Assembly: GCA_021299635.1 (NCBI GenBank)
Contig: JAJTFA010000003.1
Coordinates: 1 to 64,000, forward strand
Direction: 5' to 3'
Length of the DNA: 64,000 nt
Source: Sphingobacteriales bacterium
GTDB lineage: Bacteria; Bacteroidota; Bacteroidia; UKL13-3
Position 1 is the first letter of the stretch. Each line of letters opens with the position of its first letter. The notes beneath the pieces were generated by a model. It was not told the DNA's origin and made no database searches. It saw nothing but the letters and a program-made list of their open reading frames with translations. Made by a program: the position numbers and the translations under genes. This document shows positions 38,423 through 47,000 of this stretch, piece by piece.

Positions 38423-39190
38423 ATGCTATTCTATAAAATTAAAAATTTATATCAACTTGTTTATACCATTGCCCTAAAAAATATAAAGGTAAAGTATAAA
38501 AACTCTGTTCTCGGTTATATGTGGAGCCTTCTCCACCCGCTCGCTTACCTTATCATTTTTATTTTTGTTTTCAGTCAAGCTTTTGCAAATATTGAACGTT
38601 ATCCGTTATATGCCTTGGTGGGGTTGATATTCTGGACATATTTTAACAATTCTATGAATCAAATTATTAATTCAATCATTAATAATGCCAGTATAATTAA
38701 AACCATCGCACTACCGAATATTTTATTTCCTCTTAGTGCTGCTTTTGCGGAGCTTGTAACTATGCTACTTTCTTTGATTCCCTTTTTTAGCCTTATGCTT
38801 TTCTTTGGCCTGCAAATTACATGGCATACGGCATTAGTTGTCCCTGCAATCTTTGTTTACGCAATCTTCACAATTGGGATAGGAACTTTAATGGGTACAT
38901 TCAATGTTTTTTTTCGTGATATTGGTATATTATGGAATACCCTATCCCCGGCCTTATTTTATTTTACACCTATAGCTTATCTCTCCAATCTTATTCCTGA
39001 AAAGTATCAGGCCTTTGTGCAGGCAAATCCATTATATCACTATATGACTTTGTTCAGAGATATTCTATTTTATAATCAGATGCCAAGCTCCAGAACGATT
39101 ATCATTACTTGCTTAATGGCCTTTGTTACTTTTACCGTAGGGCTCTTTATGTTTAACAGATATAAGAAAGGATTTGTCTCTAATTTATGA
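38423..39190 (+). CDS. wzm: ABC-2 type polysaccharide exporter permease (Wzm-like)
   Basis: The 255-residue product has an amphipathic N-terminus (ALKNIKVKYKNSVLGYMWSLLHP, shared by Wzm/TagG permeases) and six transmembrane helices, with FFRDIGILWNTLSPALFYFTPI before the last pair. It exports lipid-linked O-antigen or teichoic-type chains across the inner membrane. It overlaps the ATPase gene by 4 bp (ATGA), so the two are translationally coupled. The presence of an ABC-type exporter predicts chains completed in the cytosol. Confidence 0.93.
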   Translation: MLFYKIKNLYQLVYTIALKNIKVKYKNSVLGYMWSLLHPLAYLIIFIFVFSQAFANIERYPLYALVGLIFWTYFNNSMNQIINSIINNASIIKTIALPNILFPLSAAFAELVTMLLSLIPFFSLMLFFGLQITWHTALVVPAIFVYAIFTIGIGTLMGTFNVFFRDIGILWNTLSPALFYFTPIAYLSNLIPEKYQAFVQANPLYHYMTLFRDILFYNQMPSSRTIIITCLMAFVTFTVGLFMFNRYKKGFVSNL

Positions 39191-39936
39191 TTATAATGAA
39201 TGAAGATTTTGTTATTTCGGTAAGAGATTTATATGTTAATTTTTGGATTAGTGGAACAGGTGTCAATTCATTCAAGGATGCTGTAATGCTATTTGGAAGG
39301 CAGCGCGCTCTTCAAAAAAAACAAGTACTTAAAGGACTTAATCTTGACATAAAGAAAGGGGAGTGTTTTGCACTGATGGGAAAAAATGGTTCGGGTAAAA
39401 GCACTTTACTCAGAACACTCGCAGGTATCATTACACCGGAAAAAGGCAGTATTCAAATCCGAGGAACAGTAGCACCACTGCTGGCAATAGGTGCTGGTCT
39501 TGAGCATGAACTTTCCGGATACGATAATATCCGAATTATGGGTACCTTAATAGGGTTACGAGGCAAAGAGTTGAAGGAGTCCGTTCAAACGATAAAAAAT
39601 TTCTCTGAACTCTCTCATGATGATTTGAGCATGCAGATAAAGCGATATTCAGCAGGAATGATGGCACGGCTGGCATTTAGTATATCTGTATGTCGAATTC
39701 CTGATATTTTGATTGTAGATGAAGCTTTATCCGTAGGCGACCAAGGGTTCCAAGAGAAATGCGCACACCGTATAAATGAAATGAAAGCGGCTGGCACAAC
39801 GATTATCTATGTCTCTCACAGTTTAACAGAGCTTAAGCGTATTTGCACAAGAGGTGCTTGTTTGGAAAATGGGCGAATTGCAAAAATTGGACCTATTGAT
39901 GAAGTGGGAATGTTTTACGAACAATCATTCCAATAA
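39187..39936 (+). CDS. wzt: Polysaccharide ABC exporter ATPase (Wzt/TagH-like), short form
   Basis: The 249-residue product has Walker A GKNGSGKST (65-73), signature YSAGMMARL (154-162) and Walker B ILIVDEALSVGD (174-185), the latter two in the form typical of Wzt. It ends soon after the H-loop (IIYVSHSLTELK). It therefore lacks the C-terminal carbohydrate-binding domain that longer Wzt proteins use to recognise terminally modified chains, as in TagH- or Klebsiella O2a-like systems. It pairs with the preceding permease gene. Confidence 0.93.
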   Translation: MIIMNEDFVISVRDLYVNFWISGTGVNSFKDAVMLFGRQRALQKKQVLKGLNLDIKKGECFALMGKNGSGKSTLLRTLAGIITPEKGSIQIRGTVAPLLAIGAGLEHELSGYDNIRIMGTLIGLRGKELKESVQTIKNFSELSHDDLSMQIKRYSAGMMARLAFSISVCRIPDILIVDEALSVGDQGFQEKCAHRINEMKAAGTTIIYVSHSLTELKRICTRGACLENGRIAKIGPIDEVGMFYEQSFQ

Positions 39937-39937
39937 C

Positions 39938-40909
39938 GTGATCTCAATTTTTAATCGAATAAGAACCATCGTTGGTGCCGATGCCAATTTCTTGCAAGCA
40001 ATTCTTCGTATTACATTTTATGCATGTGTTTCAAACCCGTTCAAAAAAGTTTTTCAGCATCTTCAGCCTGCAAAGCCGGAAAAAGAAATTTTCCCATCAA
40101 AAGATATCTCAGACATAAAACCTTTTGTATATGATGAAAAATGCTGCGTTAGCATCATTATCCCATCGAAAAATCAAGCAACATTGCTTCGACTATGCTT
40201 ACAATCAATTAAGAATAATACAACTTATGACAATTACGAAGTTATTGTGATAAATAATGGCAGCACAGAGAGTGATTTTTTGAAATTGATTGAAAACGCA
40301 AAATCAATGTTTAATTCTTTTATCTGCATTGATGCAGCAGGCCCATTTAACTTTTCTACCTTAATTAATATTGGTTATAAGCATTCAAACGGTGATTATT
40401 TAATACTCTTGAATAATGATACAGAGGTTTTGAGTGGTACCTGGATTAATGAAATGCTTGCTTATGGCATGAATGATAAAGTGGGAGCAGTAGGTTGCAA
40501 GCTATTGTATCCTGATTTAACCATACAGCATTCAGGCATAAAAATATATGCCGATGGCAAAACTGTGCATGCTTATGCAGGAATGAACCGAAACCATCCG
40601 GAGGCTAATCAATTAAAGAGCTATCCTGCTATTACTGCTGCAGCAATGTTGGTTAGTAAGAAGAAGTTTGAAATGGTAGGAGGCTTTGATGAATTATTTG
40701 CAGTTGATTTTAATGATATTGATTTTTGTTTACGCCTGCAAAAGGCCGGCCTGGTAAACTTATATGCACCACAAGTCGAATTAATCCATCATGAATCTGT
40801 TTCAAGACGCCACCCGCTTTCTCACCCTGTTAAGTATAAAGCATTTAAGGCTGAATCATCACTATTCATGAAACGATGGATTAATACATACCACGATACA
40901 GCCTTCTGA
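39938..40909 (+). CDS. Single-domain GT2 glycosyltransferase (GTG start proposed)
   Basis: The product has 323 residues from the GTG at 39938, one base after the wzt stop; the ATG at 39899 would overlap wzt by 38 bp. The GT-A domain has CCVSIIIPSKNQATLLRLCL, INNGSTESD, ILLNNDTEVLSG, then AVGCKLLYP and FNDIDFCLRLQKAGL. It closely follows the layout of the second domain of the 36600-38384 protein, suggesting duplication. Its 3' end overlaps the convergent gene by 29 bp. Confidence 0.88.
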   Translation: MISIFNRIRTIVGADANFLQAILRITFYACVSNPFKKVFQHLQPAKPEKEIFPSKDISDIKPFVYDEKCCVSIIIPSKNQATLLRLCLQSIKNNTTYDNYEVIVINNGSTESDFLKLIENAKSMFNSFICIDAAGPFNFSTLINIGYKHSNGDYLILLNNDTEVLSGTWINEMLAYGMNDKVGAVGCKLLYPDLTIQHSGIKIYADGKTVHAYAGMNRNHPEANQLKSYPAITAAAMLVSKKKFEMVGGFDELFAVDFNDIDFCLRLQKAGLVNLYAPQVELIHHESVSRRHPLSHPVKYKAFKAESSLFMKRWINTYHDTAF

Positions 40910-42953
40910 GATAATTCATGAAAATATTTCTTTGAATACTAAACCAACTAACATGGTATTCATAATATTCATTTCCTTTAACCATTATTAATGTAACAGG
41001 AACAAACTTTCCCTTTAACCCAAGTATTTGGAATTCGCCTTTGAATCCAAGTTTCCGATTTTTAGAATTGAACTTTCTTTGAATATCCCTTCTGAAGTCT
41101 AAATTAATCTTGTAATAAAGAGTGTTCCCTAGGATATTTACTTTCAGAAAAAGTTTATCGAAATTATCATTTCTGTCAACAACTCCCCATCCATAAATTG
41201 ACATACAGTTATATCCATAAATAATGAGATCAATATATTTTGATAACCTTTCTGGATTAATTGGTTTAAGATCTTTAATGCTTTCTACAGCAAGTTTAAA
41301 AGCCTGCTTTTCCATAAAATAATTATTGGCATATTTAGCCAATACATAATCTCTTGTAGACATTAGCTGGCTCAATCTGGTTTTATATTGCTTCGAATTA
41401 GCAGGAACCCTGTATAAACTGGTTAATTTATCCGCATATGAAATATTGGAAGGTAAAACATACTTTAGCCATAGCGCCCAGTCCTCCAGATATTCTATGT
41501 TTTCGTCAAATCCGCCATGTTTTTCAAATAGCTCTTTTTTGAATAATACTGCCTGTATCGGAAACAAGTTATTGTTAAGTAATTCATCTTTCTCTGCAGC
41601 AAAATCATGTTTAATCTCAAATGAATATTCTTTGTAGACATAAGGATTATTTGAACGAATGTCGGTACTTACACAAAATGCTGGGGAATGAACCAGATCT
41701 GAGCCCGATTTTAATGCTTCTATAATTAGTATTTCAATATGGTCGGCAAAGATCAAATCATCATCATCTAAAAAAGTAAGATATTTGCCTTTTGCTTTTA
41801 GCATGCCAAGGTTTCCTGCAAAGCTTCGCCCTTTTTGTTCGTTTGTATAGAAGTATTGAATATTTGCCTTTTTCTGATATTTTTCGATTAATGATGCTGC
41901 AGTATTTTTCCCATCTTCTATTACAATAATTTCAATATTCGAATAGGTCTGGTTAATGATACTTTTTATTGCTTCTTCAAGAACCAAAGGTCGTTTATGG
42001 GTACGCACAATAATTGAAACCAAAGGCTTTTCTGGGAGATCCTGCCAGCGTTCATTTTTGAAAAAAGCTCCTTTCCTGATTAACTCATAATCCAACCCGA
42101 TGAAATTGGGCTTAAATGTTTTATCTGCTAATTTTGGTCTGCTCTTTCTAAATATTAGTCCTTTTTTCACCGACCCCTTAAGAAGACTGCGTAGTTTAAT
42201 ACCCTGATCTTTCAGAACAGGCTGTTTGCTATTGATAATAGAATAGATAATTTTATAGCAATCTATAACTTGGAGAATGCTGCCATATTTATATCGCAGC
42301 ATTAAATGATTAATGATACTATAATAAAATTGAGTGGGTTTTACCTCATCCTCTTCATCATATGAATGATGGTAAACTACGCACTTTGGGCAATAAATTA
42401 TTGCATAACCTAAACTTCTAAGATGCCAGCTTAAATCAACATCTTCAGCATACATAAAAATATTTTCATCAAAACCGCCTATCAGGTCAAAAACGTTTCT
42501 TTTAACCACAAGTGCAGCGCCACTTGCCCATGAAACTTTTCTGCTAACCGGATTATAATATTTGGGATGCTCATAAGGAAACTGCCTGAACTCCCATGCT
42601 GCAGTTTCCGGTGAGGCCATTTCAATTTCTTTCTTTAATTCATTTAAACTTTCAGGGGTTAGCTCTGTATCAATATTAAGAAAAAATACAAAAGGATTTT
42701 TTCCTGATCTAACACCAATATTATTGGCAACACCAAATCCCAGGTTTGCATCATTCTTTATATACGTAAAGTTTCCAATCTTTTTTATTATAGGATGATT
42801 TTGAGCTGAATTTATATCAGTGCTACCTGGATTATTATCTACCCATATTAAATGAATACACTTCAAATCATAATCTAAATTTTGCAGGGAATTTAAATAG
42901 CCTTGCAACCACTTGTTGGAGTTATATAGGACAGAAATGATATCAATAGTCAT
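40881..42953 (-). CDS. Two-domain GT2 glycosyltransferase
   Basis: The product has 690 residues from the ATG at 42953, chosen because the first GT-A domain starts there (MTIDIISVLYNSNKWLQGYL). Domain 1 shows FVFFLNIDTELTPES and GFDENIFMYAEDVDLSWHL, as in rhamnosyltransferases. Domain 2 (about residues 315-560) shows PLVSIIVRTHKRPLVLEEAI and LTFLDDDDLIFADH. A C-terminal region of about 130 residues has no clear assignment. It is the only minus-strand gene between the plus-strand transferase and methyltransferase genes. Its stop lies inside the 3' end of the neighbouring gene. Confidence 0.9.
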   Translation of the reverse strand: MTIDIISVLYNSNKWLQGYLNSLQNLDYDLKCIHLIWVDNNPGSTDINSAQNHPIIKKIGNFTYIKNDANLGFGVANNIGVRSGKNPFVFFLNIDTELTPESLNELKKEIEMASPETAAWEFRQFPYEHPKYYNPVSRKVSWASGAALVVKRNVFDLIGGFDENIFMYAEDVDLSWHLRSLGYAIIYCPKCVVYHHSYDEEDEVKPTQFYYSIINHLMLRYKYGSILQVIDCYKIIYSIINSKQPVLKDQGIKLRSLLKGSVKKGLIFRKSRPKLADKTFKPNFIGLDYELIRKGAFFKNERWQDLPEKPLVSIIVRTHKRPLVLEEAIKSIINQTYSNIEIIVIEDGKNTAASLIEKYQKKANIQYFYTNEQKGRSFAGNLGMLKAKGKYLTFLDDDDLIFADHIEILIIEALKSGSDLVHSPAFCVSTDIRSNNPYVYKEYSFEIKHDFAAEKDELLNNNLFPIQAVLFKKELFEKHGGFDENIEYLEDWALWLKYVLPSNISYADKLTSLYRVPANSKQYKTRLSQLMSTRDYVLAKYANNYFMEKQAFKLAVESIKDLKPINPERLSKYIDLIIYGYNCMSIYGWGVVDRNDNFDKLFLKVNILGNTLYYKINLDFRRDIQRKFNSKNRKLGFKGEFQILGLKGKFVPVTLIMVKGNEYYEYHVSWFSIQRNIFMNYLRRLYRGMY

Positions 42954-43078
42954 AGTTGATTGACACGTGATTGATGCAAGCGCAATATACAAAACTAATT
43001 ATCTGTTGTGATGGATTGCAATGCAAGCAGATTGAGCAACTTTATAACGATATAAAAAATAATTCAATACATTTGTTT

Positions 43079-43798
43079 ATGCTTAAAAAAATTTATAATA
43101 AATTAACTTTATTAACTAAAGAATCTGTTCCGGTTCAGACCCCATCCTTTGAGGCGATTGACACAGTTAACCGCAACCCGATTGTTACCAGATATCAGAT
43201 TATAAACCATCTAGTGAAAAAGTTCGGCTACACAAGTTACCTGGAAATTGGTGTTAGAAATCCGGATGAGTGTTTTAACTTTATTGAGTGCGCAAAAAAG
43301 CATGGAGTAGATCCCGGAGTGGAGGGTGATTATGTCGTAGATTTTAATATGACTTCTGATGAATTCTTTGCACAGAATACCAACAAATATGATATTATAT
43401 TTATTGACGGCCTGCATATAGATGAGCAGGTGAGTAGGGATATTCGAAATGCAATACATTCAATTACAGAAAATGGCACAGTATTACTTCATGATTGCAA
43501 TCCTCCAACACTGCATCATGCTCGAGAAGATTATTATGATTTTACTACTCCTGCTAAAGACTATTGGAACGGCACGGTCTGGAAGTCAATAGTTGAGTTT
43601 CGCGCATCTGAGTTGGCTCAATCCTATGAATGTAATGTTGTTAATACAGATTGGGGAGTTGGTATTATACGAAAAACAAATAATGGACATCGAATAGTGA
43701 ATAATAATCCTTTCTACTCGTTCAGAAAATTTGAGTTAAATAGGTCTTATTATATAGGGCTTATAAGTATAGAGGAGTTTTATCTAAAGTATAGATAA
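43079..43798 (+). CDS. Class I SAM-dependent methyltransferase of the polysaccharide cluster
   Basis: The product has 239 residues from the ATG at 43079 (MLKKIYNKL). Codons upstream in frame run antisense into the leader of the divergent transferase gene and look non-coding. The motifs are GYTSYLEIGVRNPDECF (motif I), YDIIFIDGLHIDEQ and GTVLLHDCNPPT, as in Methyltransf_24-type enzymes. Within a surface-glycan cluster it probably methylates a sugar, possibly a chain end. It is convergent with the Ppx gene, 5 bp away. Confidence 0.82.
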   Translation: MLKKIYNKLTLLTKESVPVQTPSFEAIDTVNRNPIVTRYQIINHLVKKFGYTSYLEIGVRNPDECFNFIECAKKHGVDPGVEGDYVVDFNMTSDEFFAQNTNKYDIIFIDGLHIDEQVSRDIRNAIHSITENGTVLLHDCNPPTLHHAREDYYDFTTPAKDYWNGTVWKSIVEFRASELAQSYECNVVNTDWGVGIIRKTNNGHRIVNNNPFYSFRKFELNRSYYIGLISIEEFYLKYR

Positions 43799-43803
43799 AC
43801 GGT

Positions 43804-44682
43804 TTAGTTTGTTTTTTTCTCCATGAGGTGATACAATATCCCGTCTTTTAAGCCTGCGCTTGGTGCATACAATTGTTCAATGCCTGCCCACTTCAAAATC
43901 TTCAGATAGATCTCTGCCGAAGGTTCAATCACATCTGCCCTGTCGGGGTTAAGTTTATATGTTTCGATACGTTCATTATAACTTAGCTTCTTTATGTGTT
44001 TGTAGAATTTTTCCAATTGATCTGATGTTATCTGCAACTCGGCTGATCCGGGGTTGAGCAATGCTGCTATTTTATTTATAGTTCCACTTGTTGCAATAGC
44101 CTTGGCATCCTTTACGTCAGTTAAATGATTTTTCACATATTTCTCAAGGGCATCCCAGTTTTTCTTTTTAATGGCACCATCCAGCAACCTAACTGTTCCT
44201 ACATCAAATGATACCGAGTCGAAAGCACGTTTATTTTTAATCACAGTCATTTCAGTACTCCCGCCACCTACATCGATAGACAGGTATGTTTTATCGTTTT
44301 CAAACAAATGATTAATCGATTTTAAAATCAATTCAGACTCTCTGCGCCCATCAATAATTTCAATGCGAAGGCCGCACTGTGCTTCTACCTTCTGCGTTAT
44401 TTTTATTCCGTTAGCCGCCTCACGCATGGCGCTTGTTGCACAAGCCATATAGCGCTTCACATCATAGGCTTCCATGAGCAAGCTGAATGCCTCCATTGCC
44501 TTGTAAAACATTTGCTTTTTTTCACTACTAATTTTGCCATCTTTAAAGGCATCATCACCTAGCCTGATGGGTATGCGTACAAATTCTACTCGCTTGAACG
44601 GCTCAGCTGAGTCGGTCTCATTAACCCTTGCAATCTGCAAGCGCACGGCATTAGATCCTATATCAATAGCTGCAATTTTCAT
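43804..44682 (-). CDS. Ppx/GppA family exopolyphosphatase-like protein
   Basis: The 292-residue ASKHA-fold product has the N-terminal phosphate loop KIAAIDIGSNAVRLQI, the middle motif YLSIDVGGGSTEMTV, and the C-terminal VIEPSAEIYLKILKWA and GLKDGILYHL. The family hydrolyses polyphosphate or pppGpp. This short form has only the catalytic core, without the HD-like C-terminal domain of E. coli Ppx, which is usual in Bacteroidota. It is the last gene of a minus-strand trio with the GNAT-like and deacetylase-like genes. Confidence 0.92.
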   Translation of the reverse strand: MKIAAIDIGSNAVRLQIARVNETDSAEPFKRVEFVRIPIRLGDDAFKDGKISSEKKQMFYKAMEAFSLLMEAYDVKRYMACATSAMREAANGIKITQKVEAQCGLRIEIIDGRRESELILKSINHLFENDKTYLSIDVGGGSTEMTVIKNKRAFDSVSFDVGTVRLLDGAIKKKNWDALEKYVKNHLTDVKDAKAIATSGTINKIAALLNPGSAELQITSDQLEKFYKHIKKLSYNERIETYKLNPDRADVIEPSAEIYLKILKWAGIEQLYAPSAGLKDGILYHLMEKKTN

Positions 44683-44716
44683 CTGACTATTACTTGATAT
44701 TATTAATTCATCTTTA

Positions 44717-45625
44717 CTATTTCAACCACCTGATTAACCAAGGCAATCTATTTAATTTAAATTTATAATACGTCTCCTTTTCTGCACCAAATCCTTTAAA
44801 GAAACGAGCAATACCTGGAATTTCTGAACCCTCAAAATCAAAAACTACCTGAAAACCGCAACGCTGCATGAGCATATAATCCATCAGAGCATACATAGCT
44901 CTCGACTCTTTTCCTTTTTCTGATGCGGTTCCCAACAGATATATTACCCGATTCGCAGAAAGTAAAAACAACCCTCCGGCCAGCAACTCCTCATTATCAT
45001 TGTGCACACCATACGCCATCATCATCTTTTGTTTGCCTGCTTCTATACATAATCGCTCTAGCATGGCATAGTCTTCTTTACCTACATTTTTAGTTTCAAG
45101 GCCTTTGTATTTTTTATAGAACTCAATAATATCAGAAGGCTCTGCAGGTTTAATGAGATGATTAAACTTTTTTGCCTTCTTTACATTGCGCAGGCAATGC
45201 TTATCATAACCCTTCGCAATTTTATCGTAAGGTTTATCTAAGGGAAGAATAAAGTTTCTTCTCTTTCTCAGCTTAAAGTCAAGGTGCTCAAAATGATTTT
45301 CGCTATTCAGATTAATGTCTATAAACCTGTATGATTTTGGTATGGCCCTGATGAAATTAATTACCTCCTGGTGCGTTTGTCTTGATTTAAAAAACACACC
45401 CAGTTGTTGGGTAAAAAAGGGCTGATACAAATATTGAATTCCCCATTTTTCGTTTCGGGTAAGTGGCATTACTGCTGCGTAATCTTCGCTAACCAATGCT
45501 TCCCAGCCGGGCGATACAATATCCAGATACCAGCTATAGGCGTATGGTAATGAGTTGCTGCATTGTTCAATGCATACATCCCATTTTGTCTTATTAATTT
45601 CCTGGTGTGGTAAAAATTGTATCAA
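44717..45625 (-). CDS. FemAB/GNAT-like acyltransferase (TTG start)
   Basis: The product has 302 residues. It starts at TTG (45623-45625), two bases after the stop of the upstream gene; there is no ATG near the conserved start. The C-terminal half has a GNAT pattern (ELLAGGLFLLSANRVIYLLG, then SRAMYALMDYMLMQRC, VVFDFEGSEIPGIARFFKGF), resembling GNAT_6/FemAB-type aminoacyl or acyl transferases used in cell-wall and capsule modification. The substrate is unknown. Tight spacing with the deacetylase-like gene suggests a shared role in surface-glycan modification. Confidence 0.78.
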   Translation of the reverse strand: MIQFLPHQEINKTKWDVCIEQCSNSLPYAYSWYLDIVSPGWEALVSEDYAAVMPLTRNEKWGIQYLYQPFFTQQLGVFFKSRQTHQEVINFIRAIPKSYRFIDINLNSENHFEHLDFKLRKRRNFILPLDKPYDKIAKGYDKHCLRNVKKAKKFNHLIKPAEPSDIIEFYKKYKGLETKNVGKEDYAMLERLCIEAGKQKMMMAYGVHNDNEELLAGGLFLLSANRVIYLLGTASEKGKESRAMYALMDYMLMQRCGFQVVFDFEGSEIPGIARFFKGFGAEKETYYKFKLNRLPWLIRWLK

Positions 45626-45627
45626 GG

Positions 45628-46941
45628 TTATTTTGTTTTTATGGAAGCTAAAGTATGCATTTTGCTAAAAACTTCTCTCCAGCTCTCCCAACCCTCTGAA
45701 GCAGAAAGGTTGGAGTTGTGCCAGATTGAAATAAATACACCACCTGTTTTTTCTACTTCATTCATGTCAGTTTCTATTTCATACATGGCTTGCACAGGTG
45801 TTAATTTCATTCCGTACCTAAGCGCTGTATCCATTATCGTTACCGGATATAAAATCAATGGGAGTTGCCTGTTGCTATGCAGATTAAAAAAAGTAAATGG
45901 ATAGGCTGTTGATGCCCTGAAGCCACAATGATTAGCGAAGCCCATGCTGTAATCTTCTTTGACGCCCGCTATTGAGAGTTGTTCATACGTTTGTGGCAGA
46001 CTCAGCTTTAAAAAATGCTGTCTGCTTCGGGTAATTTTCTTTCCGGTGTATTGCTCAAGTAATTGCTTTTCCTCATGCAGTATTTTTTCAAATTGCGTGC
46101 TATAATATGATGGATGAAGTTCGCAGGCAAATTCCTTACTCAAACGTTTAGCAATGCTGCGCATTTCCTGCGTGTAAGGTGAGATGTTTTTATCATAATC
46201 AGTTCCTGTGCGCATCAAGAAAAAATACATCAATGGCAGGCGGTTTTCGTTTGCAATTTTATTAATATACCTATAGGTATCATAAGGATCAGGCCTTGCT
46301 CCAGCCAAGGTTTGCAGCTGTGTAAGGATATCTGAAAACCTACCTTGTATAACTGATTTTATTAATTTGCCGGCCTGCTTTTCTATTCCAATCCCCTTGT
46401 ATCGGTAAGCAAAATCAATATCAATGGTGCTGATAAACTTAAATGTTGGGGAAGAAATCACTGCTTCAGGGAAAAGCTCCTTGAGTAAGCTTCCCAATAT
46501 TTGTGCCCACCTGTCTACTAAAGGGAGCCTGATAAATCCGTTTTTAAATGCCAGCGCATATTCATGGCTGAATCGCCTGTGGTCATCAAATGAATCTGCA
46601 GTATATTCTTCGTATCTACTTAGAAGCCAAAATGAGGCAGCAAATACATCAAACGGAACAAGTTCGTTCTGCTTTGAAAAAAAACAATAGTGCCAAGTTG
46701 TGTTTTTTGTAACCCGAATGTCCTGTTTTTGAATATCGGTTTGGTGCAGCAGCCCGTGCGGAATTATTTGCAATGCACCTTGAATTGAAATAGAACTATA
46801 ATTAATTTTTGGTTTGGCCTGTACCTCAAACTCATCCTTGTTATAGCAGATACGTGCTGAAAGACCCAGCCTGCGCTCCAGCAGTTCATGCACTATATAA
46901 TCTAAGCGCGGGCTCTCTTTTTCGCTATAAATCAGAATCAT
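45628..46941 (-). CDS. Polysaccharide deacetylase-like protein
   Basis: The 437-residue cytosolic-looking protein lacks a signal peptide. An N-terminal domain (about residues 1-165) contains AASFWLLSRYEEYT and FIRLPLVDRWAQIL, typical of a domain paired with NodB-type domains. The NodB-like region follows: FISTIDIDFAYRY (Asp-Asp of the metal site), ACELHPSYYS (His) and VFISIWHNSN (C-terminal His motif). Such proteins are common in Bacteroidota polysaccharide loci. The first gene of its operon, it is divergent from glyS with a 59-bp spacer. De-N- or O-acetylation of a glycan is inferred. Confidence 0.85.
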   Translation of the reverse strand: MILIYSEKESPRLDYIVHELLERRLGLSARICYNKDEFEVQAKPKINYSSISIQGALQIIPHGLLHQTDIQKQDIRVTKNTTWHYCFFSKQNELVPFDVFAASFWLLSRYEEYTADSFDDHRRFSHEYALAFKNGFIRLPLVDRWAQILGSLLKELFPEAVISSPTFKFISTIDIDFAYRYKGIGIEKQAGKLIKSVIQGRFSDILTQLQTLAGARPDPYDTYRYINKIANENRLPLMYFFLMRTGTDYDKNISPYTQEMRSIAKRLSKEFACELHPSYYSTQFEKILHEEKQLLEQYTGKKITRSRQHFLKLSLPQTYEQLSIAGVKEDYSMGFANHCGFRASTAYPFTFFNLHSNRQLPLILYPVTIMDTALRYGMKLTPVQAMYEIETDMNEVEKTGGVFISIWHNSNLSASEGWESWREVFSKMHTLASIKTK

Positions 46942-47000
46942 GTTTGCGGCAATTTAAGAAATATTGTGATTAAGCCGATAAGCCCTTAATTTGCAGCCCT

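Noticed and set aside
39854-39937. Longer start for the single-domain GT2 gene
   Set aside because: It would overlap wzt by 83 bp and adds residues unlike any GT2 N-terminus; GTG 39938 or ATG 39899 fits better.
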